Positions 47,474-59,825 of a DNA stretch of 64,000 bases are shown here, in pieces. A program made the position numbers and the translations under genes. The notes beneath the pieces were generated by a model. It was not told the DNA's origin. It saw only the letters and a program-made list of their open reading frames with translations, and ran no database searches. Each line of letters starts with the position of its first letter. The stretch's first letter is position 1. Source of the stretch: Temnopleurus reevesii (taxonomy: Eukaryota; Echinodermata; Echinoidea; Temnopleuroida; Temnopleuridae); assembly GCA_036244855.1 (NCBI GenBank), contig BQKZ01000250.1, positions 79,020-143,019 on the forward strand. Direction: 5' to 3'.

Positions 47474-49544
47474 GTATGTATATCTTGGGGTTTCTTAGGG
47501 TTTAGGGTAAATTCTTTTAATATATATTCAGAATCTTAGAATCCAGATTTTCTATGGCTGAATCTAAGCTTTTCCAAATACTAATAATACACTTAATAAA
47601 AAGGAGAAAGCACTGGCAAGTTATTTGGAAATGATAATTCTTGTAGAAAAGAAATTTTATCGCCTAGATGCCAACCTTCCTTAAAATGCATGAGGATAAA
47701 AATGAAATCAATCAGTTGAACCATACTCTTTCTCTCTTTGGTTTAATACCTATTTAGCAATTCTTTTCTATTCTCATATGCAATATACATCCCAGGAAGT
47801 AGGTATTTTATATATTGTCATGGATATATACAACATGAGAGAGATTAATGAGAAATAAAATTCATTCTTATTCATTTTAGCTTCTGTAAAATCATATTAT
47901 TTTTAAGCCAGACCATTCAAGATTCCATGCCAGACCACATAATCTATAATTACAAATACTTGTTTCTGAGATTTGAGGATCAAAAATATGCACAGATCAT
48001 CATTAAAAAATGATCATGCGTAGAGGATCGCCAAAGGGGATATTACAACCCACTGAGACTTTCATTGTATTTGAATAAGATTTACTATACCATTTCTGAT
48101 ATTTTGGTCTGCTAGATTGTGGGAGGTCCTGCAGCCATCGCGCATTCGACCTACTTTCTCCAGTTTCTGTTAGTAATCAATGTTGAGGAAGATGTATTTG
48201 TATATTTTCTTTTAGGGGGATGGAGGGTGAAGAAACTTTGCCATTTTTGAATACTTTAAAATGATTGCATGTCATGATACTAGCATATCTCACTTTTAAG
48301 TAATCAATTCTGCCTTCAAAGATCACTGGATTCTTGTTCTTCCCTCTGGCTACTCTATATCGCTAAATTCATCATGGTATATGCTATCATTTTGTCCTGA
48401 CATTTCTCAAACTACAAATATTAATTGATTTTCCGGTAGAATTTCATAATGCTACACAAGTCTCTTCCTGCTGTGAGGCCTACTTTTTATCACCCTTTTG
48501 CGTGGGTCGGTCAATAAGTCGCTATCATTGCCTTGTCTATTGATCCGAAAACAATTCTATTTCATCCTTTACATTTGAGGTGTTCGACTACAAATTTTTT
48601 CTTGTAAGAACTATATTATACACCACCTTTCGCATTTCTGTGTTATATTATACGCATATCAATGGCTTTAATGGGGCCTAAAGGTGTGCACATGAATATT
48701 TAATTCTTATCCTTTGAAATAGTCCCCTGCGTTGGCCGGCACATTCAAGAAGAATTTATGCTAAATCCTCTGTGAATCGCAACTTACGTGACGATGTAAA
48801 TATACCTCAGTGGGACAGCCCCAACTGTATTGTTTGAAGTGAGATGTGGGATGGATAGAAAGAGTATTAACAGCAAAAACAATTCAAATGGGATATATAT
48901 GGGAGAAATTGGAGAAAGGGGTTTCCAATGATGTTTTATCATAATTGTGTTTACTACCCTCATTATAAAAGAGATATAAAAAGAACAAAGCTGGGAGATT
49001 TAAACCAGCAGTTCAGTTTGTGTCCTACTTTGAAGGGAAGTCCAGATTTCATCAGCATGTTAATGATCTTGAGGAATTGTAATGCAGTTATATATCTAGA
49101 TATTTCTTGATTTTGAGAAAGGATTATATTTTATGAAATCTATATTCAAACCCTGTGATAATTTTACTAAACTTCTCATTAACGTGCAACACTGTAGGTG
49201 TATCTTAAAACTGAGTACCCGATGATTCATACATCATATCTATTCTCATTGGCACGAGATAAAATTTACAAAAGTAAGTTAAAATTGACATGATTGCAAA
49301 TACCAGTATTTTTTTTGCCAAAGCTACTCAGAAATTATGGGAAATACAGTTTAGATATGTTCAAACATCAGGGAAAATTGTTATAGCCATTCTCACAGTT
49401 GTCATAAGGTCATGAGCAACTTAGTATCGTGAAATGCTGACTATTGGGAGTGCTCTGCAATTTAAGTATCTAAATCTGTCTGTGTTCAAATGTCCTATTA
49501 TCATCTCACTTGTGATACTTTTCATACCCCCCCCCCCTCATCAG
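47474..49544 (+). other. Intron between GALNT exons d and e
   Basis: About 2.07 kb, AT-rich, with a C run just before the acceptor. No extra exon or repeat recognised. Confidence 0.6.
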
Positions 49545-49666
49545 GTCTAATACGATCTCGTATGAGAGGCGCTGACGAAGCCAAAGGCAGCGTCTTGACG
49601 TTTCTGGACAGTCACTGTGAAGCGAACACGGGGTGGTTACCACCGCTTCTTGAACGAGTAGCGCAG
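49545..49666 (+). CDS. GALNT2: GALNT2-like exon e: DxH metal-binding motif
   Basis: Reads [20 protein letters not shown], then [23 protein letters not shown] is the DxH motif of the GT-A fold whose Asp and His bind Mn2+ together with a later His; the LTFLDSHCE and W..PLLERVA context is almost invariant in GALNTs. The acceptor is C9TCATCAG ending at 49544 and the donor is GTTAGT at 49667. The exon ends on a codon boundary. The following exon should begin with the Thr-Arg-Val-Val block found after this point in the family; I read to the end of the window on the plus strand and did not find it, nor the WGGEN motif or the lectin repeats. The gene is therefore seen only in part. Confidence 0.9.
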
Positions 49667-49704
49667 GTTAGTAATTCATCTTTTTATACACTGTACTGAA
49701 TGGA

Positions 49705-49810
49705 CAGAAATAAAGTTTACAGTATCCCACTATGTCCCATTAAAGCCTATGTTATGTAAAACACATGCATTTTCATAGGACATGGTGGGACACTGTAAAC
49801 TTTATTTCTG
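49705..49810. repeat. 106-bp hairpin element just downstream of a splice donor
   Basis: The left arm CAGAAATAAAGTTTACAGTA and CCCACTATGTCC is mirrored by GGACATGGTGGGACACTGTA and AACTTTATTTCTG. The loop is about 40 bases. It starts 39 bases after the end of GALNT exon e. Confidence 0.9.
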
Positions 49811-51340
49811 ACCATGCTTTATTAAAGTCAGTCCGTCACGCCATGAACTTCCGCATTGCAGGAACTGGGTGGGGAGGTGGCGGATTGACGGTAGCGTTAT
49901 AAGAGAGTACATGTATTCTCATTTACAGGCACAGCAAATGCAGAAATGAAATTAAAACCCACTGAACCGAAGGAATTTGCGGGAAAGTGGGAGAAATTTA
50001 TGAATCAAAAATATTTTGTTAGTGGTGGAGATAATGAAATCTCGCGACAAATAAGCAACTTGCAAAGTGCATAAGCAAGGAAGTTTTGTTTTAACGCTGT
50101 TGTCAAAGTGCAGGTTTGCCACATGTCCATGCTCATAGTTTGGAGGTTCACAGTGTGACATACTTGAATTTATAAGAACTAATTTTTAATTTTTATTTCT
50201 TTCGACATTTGTGAAATCCAAATTATGGTCTGACTATATGAAGGAAAACTTGACCTACTTTATTAAAATCTCTACAGGGATAGTGAGAAACCGTCTTCTT
50301 ATGCAAATGTTATGGAAGCTTGTCAGTAGAGATTTTGCAATGATATAATCCATAATGCAAGGTGTTTAGGCTACATTGTGCATCCTAAATTTATGAGGTC
50401 ATGGAAAACTTTCTCCAAAGTTTAAAAACAAACTGCAGTCAGTCTTAGAAACTGTTATTGATTGAGATGGTTCTAGGCTAAGGATGAAAACAGAACGACC
50501 TTTTACTGCTTCTGCCAAAGAGAGCACAGTGAACTTGAATGTTTTTAAAGTCTAATTCTATTAGCAATGATTTTTCCCCATCATCAATACCTTGATATGA
50601 GAAGGAAAATAGAAAAATAGAGAACGCTTAAAGGGTCCAGTGACAGGAAGATGTATCTCCATTTGAGTGAAAATAAGATTTTCAGATCAAAATGTTCAGG
50701 AAAATGTAACATATGTAATGCACATGATGGTGTTAAATGTTTCTTATCACAAAGAAACCAAATTTCAGAATTTGTTTTCATATGCTAAGCAATGCGGACC
50801 AAATGAATACTGTAAAAGCCATTATTTTAGCATGCATAAATTTTAGCAAATTCAATGGATTTCAGACACATTTACATATTAATGGATTGTTATTTACATG
50901 TTTTTAATTCTTACTGTATACAAGTCTATCGGCATCACTACGAGTGGAAATTTCAGCGAAGTCAGGGATGCAAAATTAGCGATACTAAAAATCCAGCGAA
51001 AATATCGGCTTTTATAATACATTTCTCAAAATGGCCAAAGTGAAGTAACGTCTTTGTGTCGCTCAACCCTCAACCTGAGGTTCTATCTCTTGATTTGTTT
51101 TTGAAAGGATCCTATATTTCAACACTGAGAGGGTTGCCTGAAGAATATTGCATTGAGAAATCAATTAGGGAAATGAGAAATGAATATGATTTGTTTTGCC
51201 CAGACTTGGGGATATAGCGTCAACATGATTTTAGATGTCGGGGATCGGAATGCATTGCACACACTGAGAAAGTGCCTGCAACTTGGTTCATTTGAGGACA
51301 TATGTCTGCCTATACTATCTATTGAAATCTGATAGTCTTA
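49811..51340. other. Nothing recognised
   Basis: AT-rich; no conserved frame seen. Confidence 0.4.
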
Positions 51341-51516
51341 GGGGGTGTTGCTCAAAAGTTGCAATTGATCGCAAGTTACAGTTGATCGGAACGCGCCAAT
51401 CAAAATCATTGTTTCATGTGCGTCTTGTTAAATGCGCATACTGTACGCGAATGAAAATGCATGTTACAGTTTTCAAAGTTGCAGTTGATTTGCAGTTGAT
51501 TTTGAACAACACCCCA
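51341..51516. mobile_element. 176-bp MITE, copy D
   Basis: Starts GGGGGTGTTGCTCAAAAGTT and ends GAACAACACCCCA. The left flank is TTA and the right flank CTA, so the target duplication has decayed or the right boundary is shifted by one base. Interior closely similar to copy B. Confidence 0.9.
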
Positions 51517-54500
51517 CTAGTTGGCGTAGATAATATATTTGAATTGAATTTTTGCTAAATGATGTTTGATATGTTTACTGCCAACATTACAACTTTACTA
51601 TAGATGTGTGTTAACTTAGCTACCCTTCTACAACAACTCTTTTAGATCAGGATGTCATAGAAGACAAGTCTATATAAATATTTGTCAAATATTTATTTCA
51701 TGATTTTTTGGCATGTCATTTTGGATTGAATAGATCTTATTTCTGATCAAATGAGAGTCGACTGAGTTCCAGTCTTAAATTATTTAAAGATTGAGAGCTA
51801 ATTGAAGAGGCCTACAGTGTGTTGTGAATTGAATCATTCTTTTTCAAGTACTTTCTTGTTAGAAAATTATATGATCCTCCTACTGAGTCTATCTCAGATG
51901 GTCTTCTTTTTTTGGTCTAGGGTCCAGTATAGAACCTGGGATCTCTCCCTTTTCAGCCATTTCATGCTAGATGTGTTTTTATGAACCCAGAGCGACCTAT
52001 AAGTTTTTGCTTTGTGTGGAGGTATAGGAGCAGAGTGTGAATAGCGGATTAGTACCTTTCGTGAAAACCTGCAGTTTCGCTGATAAATTGGATGGTATTT
52101 ACTGGATGGAATGCAGGATTAAGGGTTTTTTAACAGATATTTGAGCTGGAAAACGAGAGCTTTTATTCGATGGTGTGATCGAAGCGTGTCATAATTTGAT
52201 GGATTACTCAATTTTGGGTCATAGAGGTGTGATAATTGTTCGGCATGTTATGTTTACAGAAAAGCTCTATGATAGTCTGGACTTTCTAAAGATATCATCT
52301 GCACATGATCAATCAAGTTTTTGACACATTTGGTGTAGGCCCCATTTTTTTCCTCAAAATGTGCAATCAATGTTCTCTCATGCTCTCAATCTTACAATGA
52401 TCAAATTTTGAAGATCCAAACATTTGTCTGTTTTTGTGGAAGGGTACATGTAGGTGCGGGAGGAGCGCAGTGTTTTTTGAGAATAGGGGTAGGGGGCATT
52501 CACACCACACACACATGTATGCATGCTTCTCATAAATATGGCCATGGGTTTCGAATCACAGGTGAAACATAGATTTTGAGCAAGAAATTTATTATCAACA
52601 TCATACCGCACCCAACTCAGGGGAGGTGAATTGGTGCTTAGCCAAAACTGTATATGTCTATTGTTTGTTTTGGTGCATTCAGCCAGGATGGGGGTCAGCT
52701 AAATCCTGTAATTATCAGAATTATCAAAATTTTGGAGGCAACAAAATTCTCTACAAGAAATATATAAAGGATTTTCAACTGATCAGCGGAGTCTTTTTTA
52801 TTTTCTTTCAATGTTCCAATACATCTAATTTTTGCTTTTTGTGTGCCTGGTCCGAGACCTATTACATTTTCTGCACCCCTCTTTTGCTCTCATGTTGCCT
52901 CCTAAATCTATCGAGGAAGCCTTTACTAATGTCCCTGTTGCTCATTTTGCTAAGCTACCTCGCCAATTTTCTGCTTAGAACGCTCCCTATCCAATAAATC
53001 CTAACTTCGGTAATCCATCAATTCATTAATTGCATCCTCAAAAAGTGAATACAATACTGTTGGGGAAGAAAAGCACATTTACACCATCGATATGGTCACA
53101 AAAGCTGTTACTTCTACCACAGTGACTTGTCTGAAAAGAAGGGGCTCCTTTCAGAAATGTGTTTTGGTGAAGTGAAGTCAACAGGCTTATTATAAGAATT
53201 GTTGTTGAAGTTCTCTGAGGCACTTCAAAGAATCTGTATAGGAGATATTAGCGATAGAGTTAGACACCGACTGAAGTTATTATTCTCTAATCATCTAATT
53301 CGTGTGAACTGTCATCGAGTGTGTTTGCATATAAGGGTAATCTGAAGATGACCTGGTAGTATCAAAAGGTGTTTAGAAGGTGTCTTGTACAAGCTAATAT
53401 TTTACAAATAAAATCATCTATATACTGACTTTGTATCAAATGGAGTACATATACTTTGTAATGAAGTAACAAACGTGGCAACTTTGCTACTTGAAAAAAA
53501 ACCAGTTATTATCATAAAAGAGGTACTAAACTGAAAGAGTCATTTTTATTGCGAATTTTTTTATAGCGATATCAGATAGCAAAAGATTTTGAATTGCTCC
53601 TAACATATAGCATTTAGCCAACATTATATGTTCAGACATGTAATGTCTAATGAAAATAATGCAGATTTGCTTGAAAGATGTACATGTAGATAAAGTATAC
53701 TTTAATTTTTTCTGAAAAGCTTTTATAGAAGATGATATATGGGACCATACATTGGTATAAACAAAATATCTGACAATAGACAACTTTCTTTGTCAAATGG
53801 ACAATGACAAACTTTTTATTCACCCAATACAAAATAATCCTGTTTCAAATCCTGTTTTCGGAAAATATGGTAAGCATACAGTGGTTGTTGCTATGTTGGT
53901 CATGCTACAATGTTTGACTGACCTAGCGATGTGAGTGTAACCAGGCTCTTACTATTGAAAGCTGAATACATAGTTCATCTCGGGGCAAAGGTGAATAAAT
54001 TTGAATATATTACACAATTGGTCTGTTGTGCATACCCACATTTGCTGATTATATTCTGAATCGATTTATTTTGAAATCATGCTTTAAAAAGATTCTGTAA
54101 ACAGTAAACATCTCAAAGTTCCATTCGATTGTAAAAGAAATGTGTGGTCTTCATGAGATATGCTTTTCTTTCATTTTCACACATCAATAATAAACATTCC
54201 CCTATTTTGGGGTCTAAAGTGGGTGGTCCCTTTTTTCATTTGCCGTTATTCCATTGATGATTGAATAGAAATTCTGATCAACACAGGTAATTAGCTACTC
54301 TTCTTTGGCATGAAATCAGAAGTTATGTTTGACAGGAGACACAATGTTGCAAGATCCTTGAGGTGGGATGTTTCTCATTGAGATGCAGAATTGATAGGTC
54401 ATGAAACCGCTCTGTCATGACTGACAAATGGACATTACAATGAGAAGAGAGGCAGAAGAGCATTATTGTGTAAGGTCAGAAGCCACTAGTCACCGCTAAC

Positions 54501-55474
54501 GTGTTATCTATTTTATTTCTATTGATATGAAAGCCTCTTGGAAATCCTAATTTGATGTTTGGATATTTTTCTTCATCAAATTAATGAATTAGAAAAACAA
54601 CAACTAAAAAATCCCCCCCCCCCAAAAAAAAACCAACCACATGCAGGTTTGTAAAGAGTAGGCCTCAATATTTCTTGATTATTAAAGAAATGTAGCATAG
54701 GATTTCTTTCACATTTCTATAGTTGACACAAAATAGAAGTATTGATTTGTAGCAATAGATTTATCTGCCTTTGCAGGCTACATTTTGTGGGAAAAGCATT
54801 TTATGTACTTCAATGTAGTCATTTCTGACTAACACTGGGAAGTTCTGTAAATAGTATGTATTTCTTTGATTACTTTAAGATTGGTTCGAGAACATTCTTA
54901 ATTTTTCCCTCATATCTGTTTATGAATTAGCTTGTCACATGGGAAGGGGCCTTTTCAGTAAAGAAAGTTGTGGTCATTTTTTTGGTCAGGAGTTTAGATT
55001 TTTAAACGTGCAAAGGGAACTGAAAGAGAAGGCCAACGTTCTGTGTAAACCTAAAAGTCTCTACAATAGAAGGGGATCACCTGTAGCCAGCAGGAAGGGC
55101 AAACCAAAATAAGTTGCAGCTTTTAGGCTTCTTGCTGTATAAAAGTAGATTATCCTTCATAAACGACAAGAAAGTGTAGATAAATACCCTTCCTTTAGTC
55201 TAATTAAAGCAATTAAGATAATCCTTCCTGGAGATAAAGTACATCAAAACATGCATTGAAAAAAAAGGTATGTAATGTCGCCCATGGGATATGCGCGAGG
55301 TCAGTTTAGCGCCATAAACACAGGACTTGAATAGACTTTACAGGGTTTTGCATTTTGTTGTGCTGGTCCTTTGGGTAATTTGTCGGATGTTGCGGATTAT
55401 TGATAGCAAAGATGTTTAGAAATTAGAAGCAGGTTTGTAACATCATGATGTCATCTCATTGAAATGTTATTAGG
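51517..55474. other. Nothing recognised
   Basis: About 4 kb of AT-rich sequence; a C-run/A-run junction lies near 54614-54631. No repeat pair or conserved frame was seen by reading. Confidence 0.4.
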
Positions 55475-56081
55475 TTAAAGGGGAACCCACCCCTGGAATA
55501 ATCATGTTATTTATCATTAAATAAAGAAAAATCAGATGAACAAACTGTGAGTATTTGAGCAAAATCAGATAATCCGTTCAAAAGTCGCGAGTTTTCAAAT
55601 TCTCAATTATATCAAGATCCCTGCCACTAATGGGGATCTGAGCAGTCTGCAACTTTGGCAGAATGTGTGATGTACTTGCGGACAACTTTCCATTACTTAC
55701 TTTAAAAAAATTGATCAATGTAAAATCTAGAATGATGGTTCATCATGATTCTTCTCGGAATTCATGCAGAATTAATGAAGGCATGCTATACTCACACGAG
55801 AACCCAACATTTTATTGATCTTTCTAAAAAAAAGGGAAGAAAATATGAAATTTTGTATACACAGAGAATGAGGAGTTGTCAGACGTGACGTCACAGATTC
55901 CATCAATTTTGCTGATCGCACAGATCCCCGTCAGCAGCTGGCATCGTTGTATCAATGAGAATTTAAGAATTCAAAGCTTTTGAACACATTGTCTGAGTTT
56001 GCTCATTTTTCACAGTTTGTTCATCTGAACTTTCTTCATTTAGTGAAAGCACTGTAATTCCAGGGGTTGGTTCCCCTTTAA
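55475..56081. mobile_element. TTAA-flanked 599-bp inverted-repeat element
   Basis: Element 55479-56077 lies between TTAA copies at 55475-55478 and 56078-56081. The ends are AGGGGAACCCACCCCTGGAAT-like on the left and ATTCCAGGGGTTGGTTCCCC on the right. Inner parts pair imperfectly over about 130 bases (GATGAACAAACTGTGA against TCACAGTTTGTTCATC). It also carries a second small inverted pair, GATCCCTGCC..GGGGATCTG. Kolobok- or piggyBac-type non-autonomous element. Confidence 0.85.
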
Positions 56082-57502
56082 GTCTAGTAGACATTGAGAT
56101 ACAATTTGTAGAATGAGGAAGATGTTGCGATTGTATTCATGACAAACCATGCTTTTCAGTGCTCTTCAGTGTCTATTTGCTTTTAACATCAATAATGTCA
56201 AGTTGTAGGATTCCATTTAAATGCAGGATCACATCCTATGCTCAATTAATTCCATCTTATTTGTGATGAAGATTCATGCTGTGGTACAGCACACGTTTGT
56301 TTAGTGTGCTTTTAAAGGATTTGAGATAATAACCATATATGGAGCAAGCGAAGGGAAAAAAATGATAATTCTGTCTATCATTTGACTGGTCTTATGATGC
56401 ATAACAAATAATATGTTTGATGATCTACCAACTGCCATTTTAGACCTGGAATCCGACATGACATTGTTGATTCATTTTCAGATGTATCCTATTTGAGCAA
56501 TTAGAATTATTGTGTGGGACAAATCTTATATGGGTTTTATTAACATTAACATTTTATTAGCAAATAACATTTTATCTTTTAAAGCTAATATTGAGTACTT
56601 GCAAAGAAGTTTGATTGGGAAAATAAGTGGTAAGAACAGTGGTAGATATAGTTTTAACCGTTCTTTTCAAATGTTATGTGCAATTCAGTGTACAGTGTAC
56701 ATTCATTTTTTGGTCAGTACCAAATTGAGATATTACGTTCAATACAGCCATTTCCAAATGTATTATGGGAATGCCTTTCTTATCTATTCGAATTGAAATT
56801 CTGTATCTGAGCTTCACATTTTTAGCAATTTGTTAAGGAATAATCATCTAATGTAGCTGAAAATGATACATTAAACATTAGTTAAAATCTTTATACAGAA
56901 CATGATTTTCAAAAGTCTATAGAAAAGCGTGTTTTATTTCAGGTTATGTGTTCATCATAATGTTACCTGATATTGGAAAGAGAAAATTTACAAGTTATTT
57001 TATTCATATTGTGTGTAATCAGAGCTATCCTAAAATATACCATGACTACTGTTTCCATATCAACCTTTGATTCATGTATTGCTGTGTAAGCTGAAATTTT
57101 TTGTGATGGTTTTATTTTCACGATGTTCGTGGACTTTGCCTTGTGAAAATTTCTATTCTGTATGATGCACATTCATTGCTGTACAAAAACTGTCCAAATT
57201 ATTCAAATAACAACACACCAATGTGTCGAAATGGTCCAACATCACGGAAATATCTGTACAGTAAAATATTGTCTTCAAATAAAGTGCTGGAAAAAAAGAT
57301 GAGAGGGATGTCTTAAGGGAGTTCTACCCACACAACACTGTATTTTATCAGGTAAAGCAGTGCTATTTCCAAAATGAACTTCATCAGATGCAAACTGGAG
57401 ACAAGATAAAAATGCAAAATGCATCAGTGATAAAGAAGAGCCCGTTCCTTTTCCCAAGCGAGTAATGTCAGACTACAGATTTAGGAGAACCATGCATGAG
57501 CC
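56082..57502. other. Nothing recognised
   Basis: AT-rich sequence without conserved frames. Confidence 0.4.
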
Positions 57503-57721
57503 CCATACTGTTAGTATTCTTTGTTCATTTACTGATAATAAGGCGTGGTGCATGTTTGAAATGTCAACTGACTAAAAAGCCTATGTTAATAATAGTAACT
57601 GAAAGGGGAGAATATTACCTAACAGGGACAATATTTTGGGAGAACTGTCAGCCCAGTATACTGTCGTATTCTGCGTTCGTTTTCTGATAAGGCATGGTAC
57701 ATGTTTGAAATATCAAATGAC
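57503..57721. repeat. Imperfect direct repeat, about 150-bp spacing
   Basis: The segment with TCTTTGTTCATTTACTGATA and AAGGCGTGGTGCATGTTTGA (57515-57560) is echoed by TCTGCGTTCGTTTTCTGATA and AAGGCATGGTACATGTTTGA (57670-57710). Confidence 0.6.
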
Positions 57722-58608
57722 AAATTGTTTAATTTTAAATGAGAGGGAAGAAAATGATTGAACAAAGATAATGTTGCTCATCACGCAAGTGTGATGGCAC
57801 TGCCGAGAGTACTACCATTTTATAAAAATTAAAGTGTATTTAAACAAAGATTTGTGAAATTATGGAATGAAAGCCTTTGATAATGAGGATCCATTCTTGC
57901 CATTGACGTTCAAAGATAGCCTTCTGCACCAGATCTCTAGTTTATCTTTAAAGTCATGAAATTTTAATGATGTTCATGTGTCAGACCGAGACACATTATT
58001 AAACATTGATTATTTGTGGCTCCCCACGGGTGAAATCGGACCAGACGCTCGCTTGCGTAATGATTTCCTTAGCGTCTTTGCAAGGATTTCGGAGGGGCAG
58101 ATGTTCACAATCAGTCTCTTTTCGATGGCTGTAGTGACTCAGTTGACATTAGTCATAACAATAGAATGAAGTTGTATGTATTCTAAATGTAATGGATTAC
58201 AATGTGTGATATTAACAATGGATTCTGTCATTCACTTGGTATGAATATTGTGTATTGCCAGCATGGTTGCTCACAAATGATTTGTATTGTAAGATGGGTC
58301 ATCATCAGAAATATGCTGCTGCTCGCACTGGCTGTATGGCGTATCTTAGGGCTGTCCGCACAAAGTTTGGTTTAGCTCATATTCCTGATTTTGGTAAACT
58401 ATCGCCACAAAAATTTCAGCCATTTTAATAAATGCAGTATTCTGATTTGGATGAAATAAACTAGCCTGATCAGAATTAGCTTGAGTTAATTATTATGCAG
58501 GCGCAATGAGTGAAACATTTTACCTGCAAAGTCTCGAGATGAATCAAATTGCATGTTTTTTAAAGCATTCACAATATGTTAATCACTAACATGATGAAAG
58601 GAATACCA

Positions 58609-59213
58609 TTAAAGGTCCACTATTATGAACATACACGTTGATCTGTATTGATGTATTATACCATTATCAATACCCTTTTCACTGAAAAAGAGTCCAAATG
58701 TGTTTCATATATTTTATAATATTTTTTCTTCATTTTTATGTTGGCTTAGTTGGGAATGCCCCTAAAAATTTCTTTCAAATGTCAATCATGTTGTGACATC
58801 ACAAGAGTCAAGTTTGTTCACCTTTCTAGATCATGTTTCAGAGCTGGTTCTGTAAATAACAAAAGGAAATATGTGGATCAATGCAGGTATTTCAATTCAG
58901 GTGATTGCGCATTTCAATTCTCTTTCATGAGAATACCTGCATTGATCTACATATTTCCTTTTGTTATTTACAGAACCAGCTCTGAAACATGATTTAGAAA
59001 GGTGAACAAACTTGACTCTTGTGATGTCACAACATGATTGACATTTGAAAGAATTTTTGGGGGCATTCCCAACTAAGCCAACATAAAAATGAAGAAAAAA
59101 TATTATAAAATATATGAAACACATTTGGACTCTCTTTCAGTGAAAAGGGTATTGATAATGGTCTAATACATCAATACAGATCAACTTGTATTTTCATAAT
59201 AGTACCCCTTTAA
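58609..59213. mobile_element. TTAA-flanked 597-bp near-perfect foldback element
   Basis: Element 58613-59209 lies between TTAA copies at 58609-58612 and 59210-59213. The left arm (to about 58893) and the right arm (from about 58932) are almost fully complementary over about 280 bases, with a centre of roughly 40 bases. Ends are AGGTCCACTATTATGAACAT and ATTTTCATAATAGTACCCCT. The arms are much longer than ordinary TIRs, so a transcript would form a long double-stranded hairpin. Open frames on both strands share residues because of the palindrome. Confidence 0.92.
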
Positions 59214-59344
59214 AAGGCTCCTCACATCTCACCTTCGGTATTCATCCCTTTATCTGCATCTCCTCCTGTATCCTCTCTCTTTCTCTCTTCTTCTACATAA
59301 TCACTACTTCCATTACTTTATCTTTCGGCTTTTACCTTATCTTT

Positions 59345-59825
59345 CCACTTTCACCATCTATCTATCCCTCTCCCACTCATTTTATTACTTTTTCCTAGTT
59401 TCCTCTCAGCATGCTCAATGATTGAAGTACATTTTTGACACCATACTCTTGTTGTTTGCTTGTGCTAAATAGAACAATAATAGGACAGATATCTACTCCA
59501 CTTTCAATCTTTTCCTCTTTCATTATCTATATATTACCCCTCTCCCACTCCCTTTCTCTCTTCCTATTTTCTTCATGACATGCTCAGTAATTTAAATAAA
59601 TTTTTGACACCATACTCTTGTTGTTTGCCTGTTCTAAATAGAACAGTAATAGGACAGATATCTACCCTACTTTCAATCTTTTCCCTTTCATTATCCATAC
59701 ATGTATTACCCCTCTCCCACTCCTCTTCTCTTGAACTTCACATTTTCTTCATAGCATGTTTAGTAATTGAAATAAATTGTTGACACCATACTCTTGTTTG
59801 CTTGCTTGTTCTAAATAGGACATAA
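59345..59825. repeat. About 170-bp tandem array, nearly three units
   Basis: TTGACACCATACTCTTGTT recurs at about 59435, 59604 and 59780. Between copies are TAAATAGAACA, GGACAGATATCTAC, ACTTTCAATCTTTTCC and CCCCTCTCCCACTCC segments in the same order. Confidence 0.88.

Noticed and set aside
58750..59124. Opposite-strand frames sharing a Cys-rich peptide that looks like a conserved domain
   Set aside because: The shared peptide is the two arms of the foldback element read on opposite strands.
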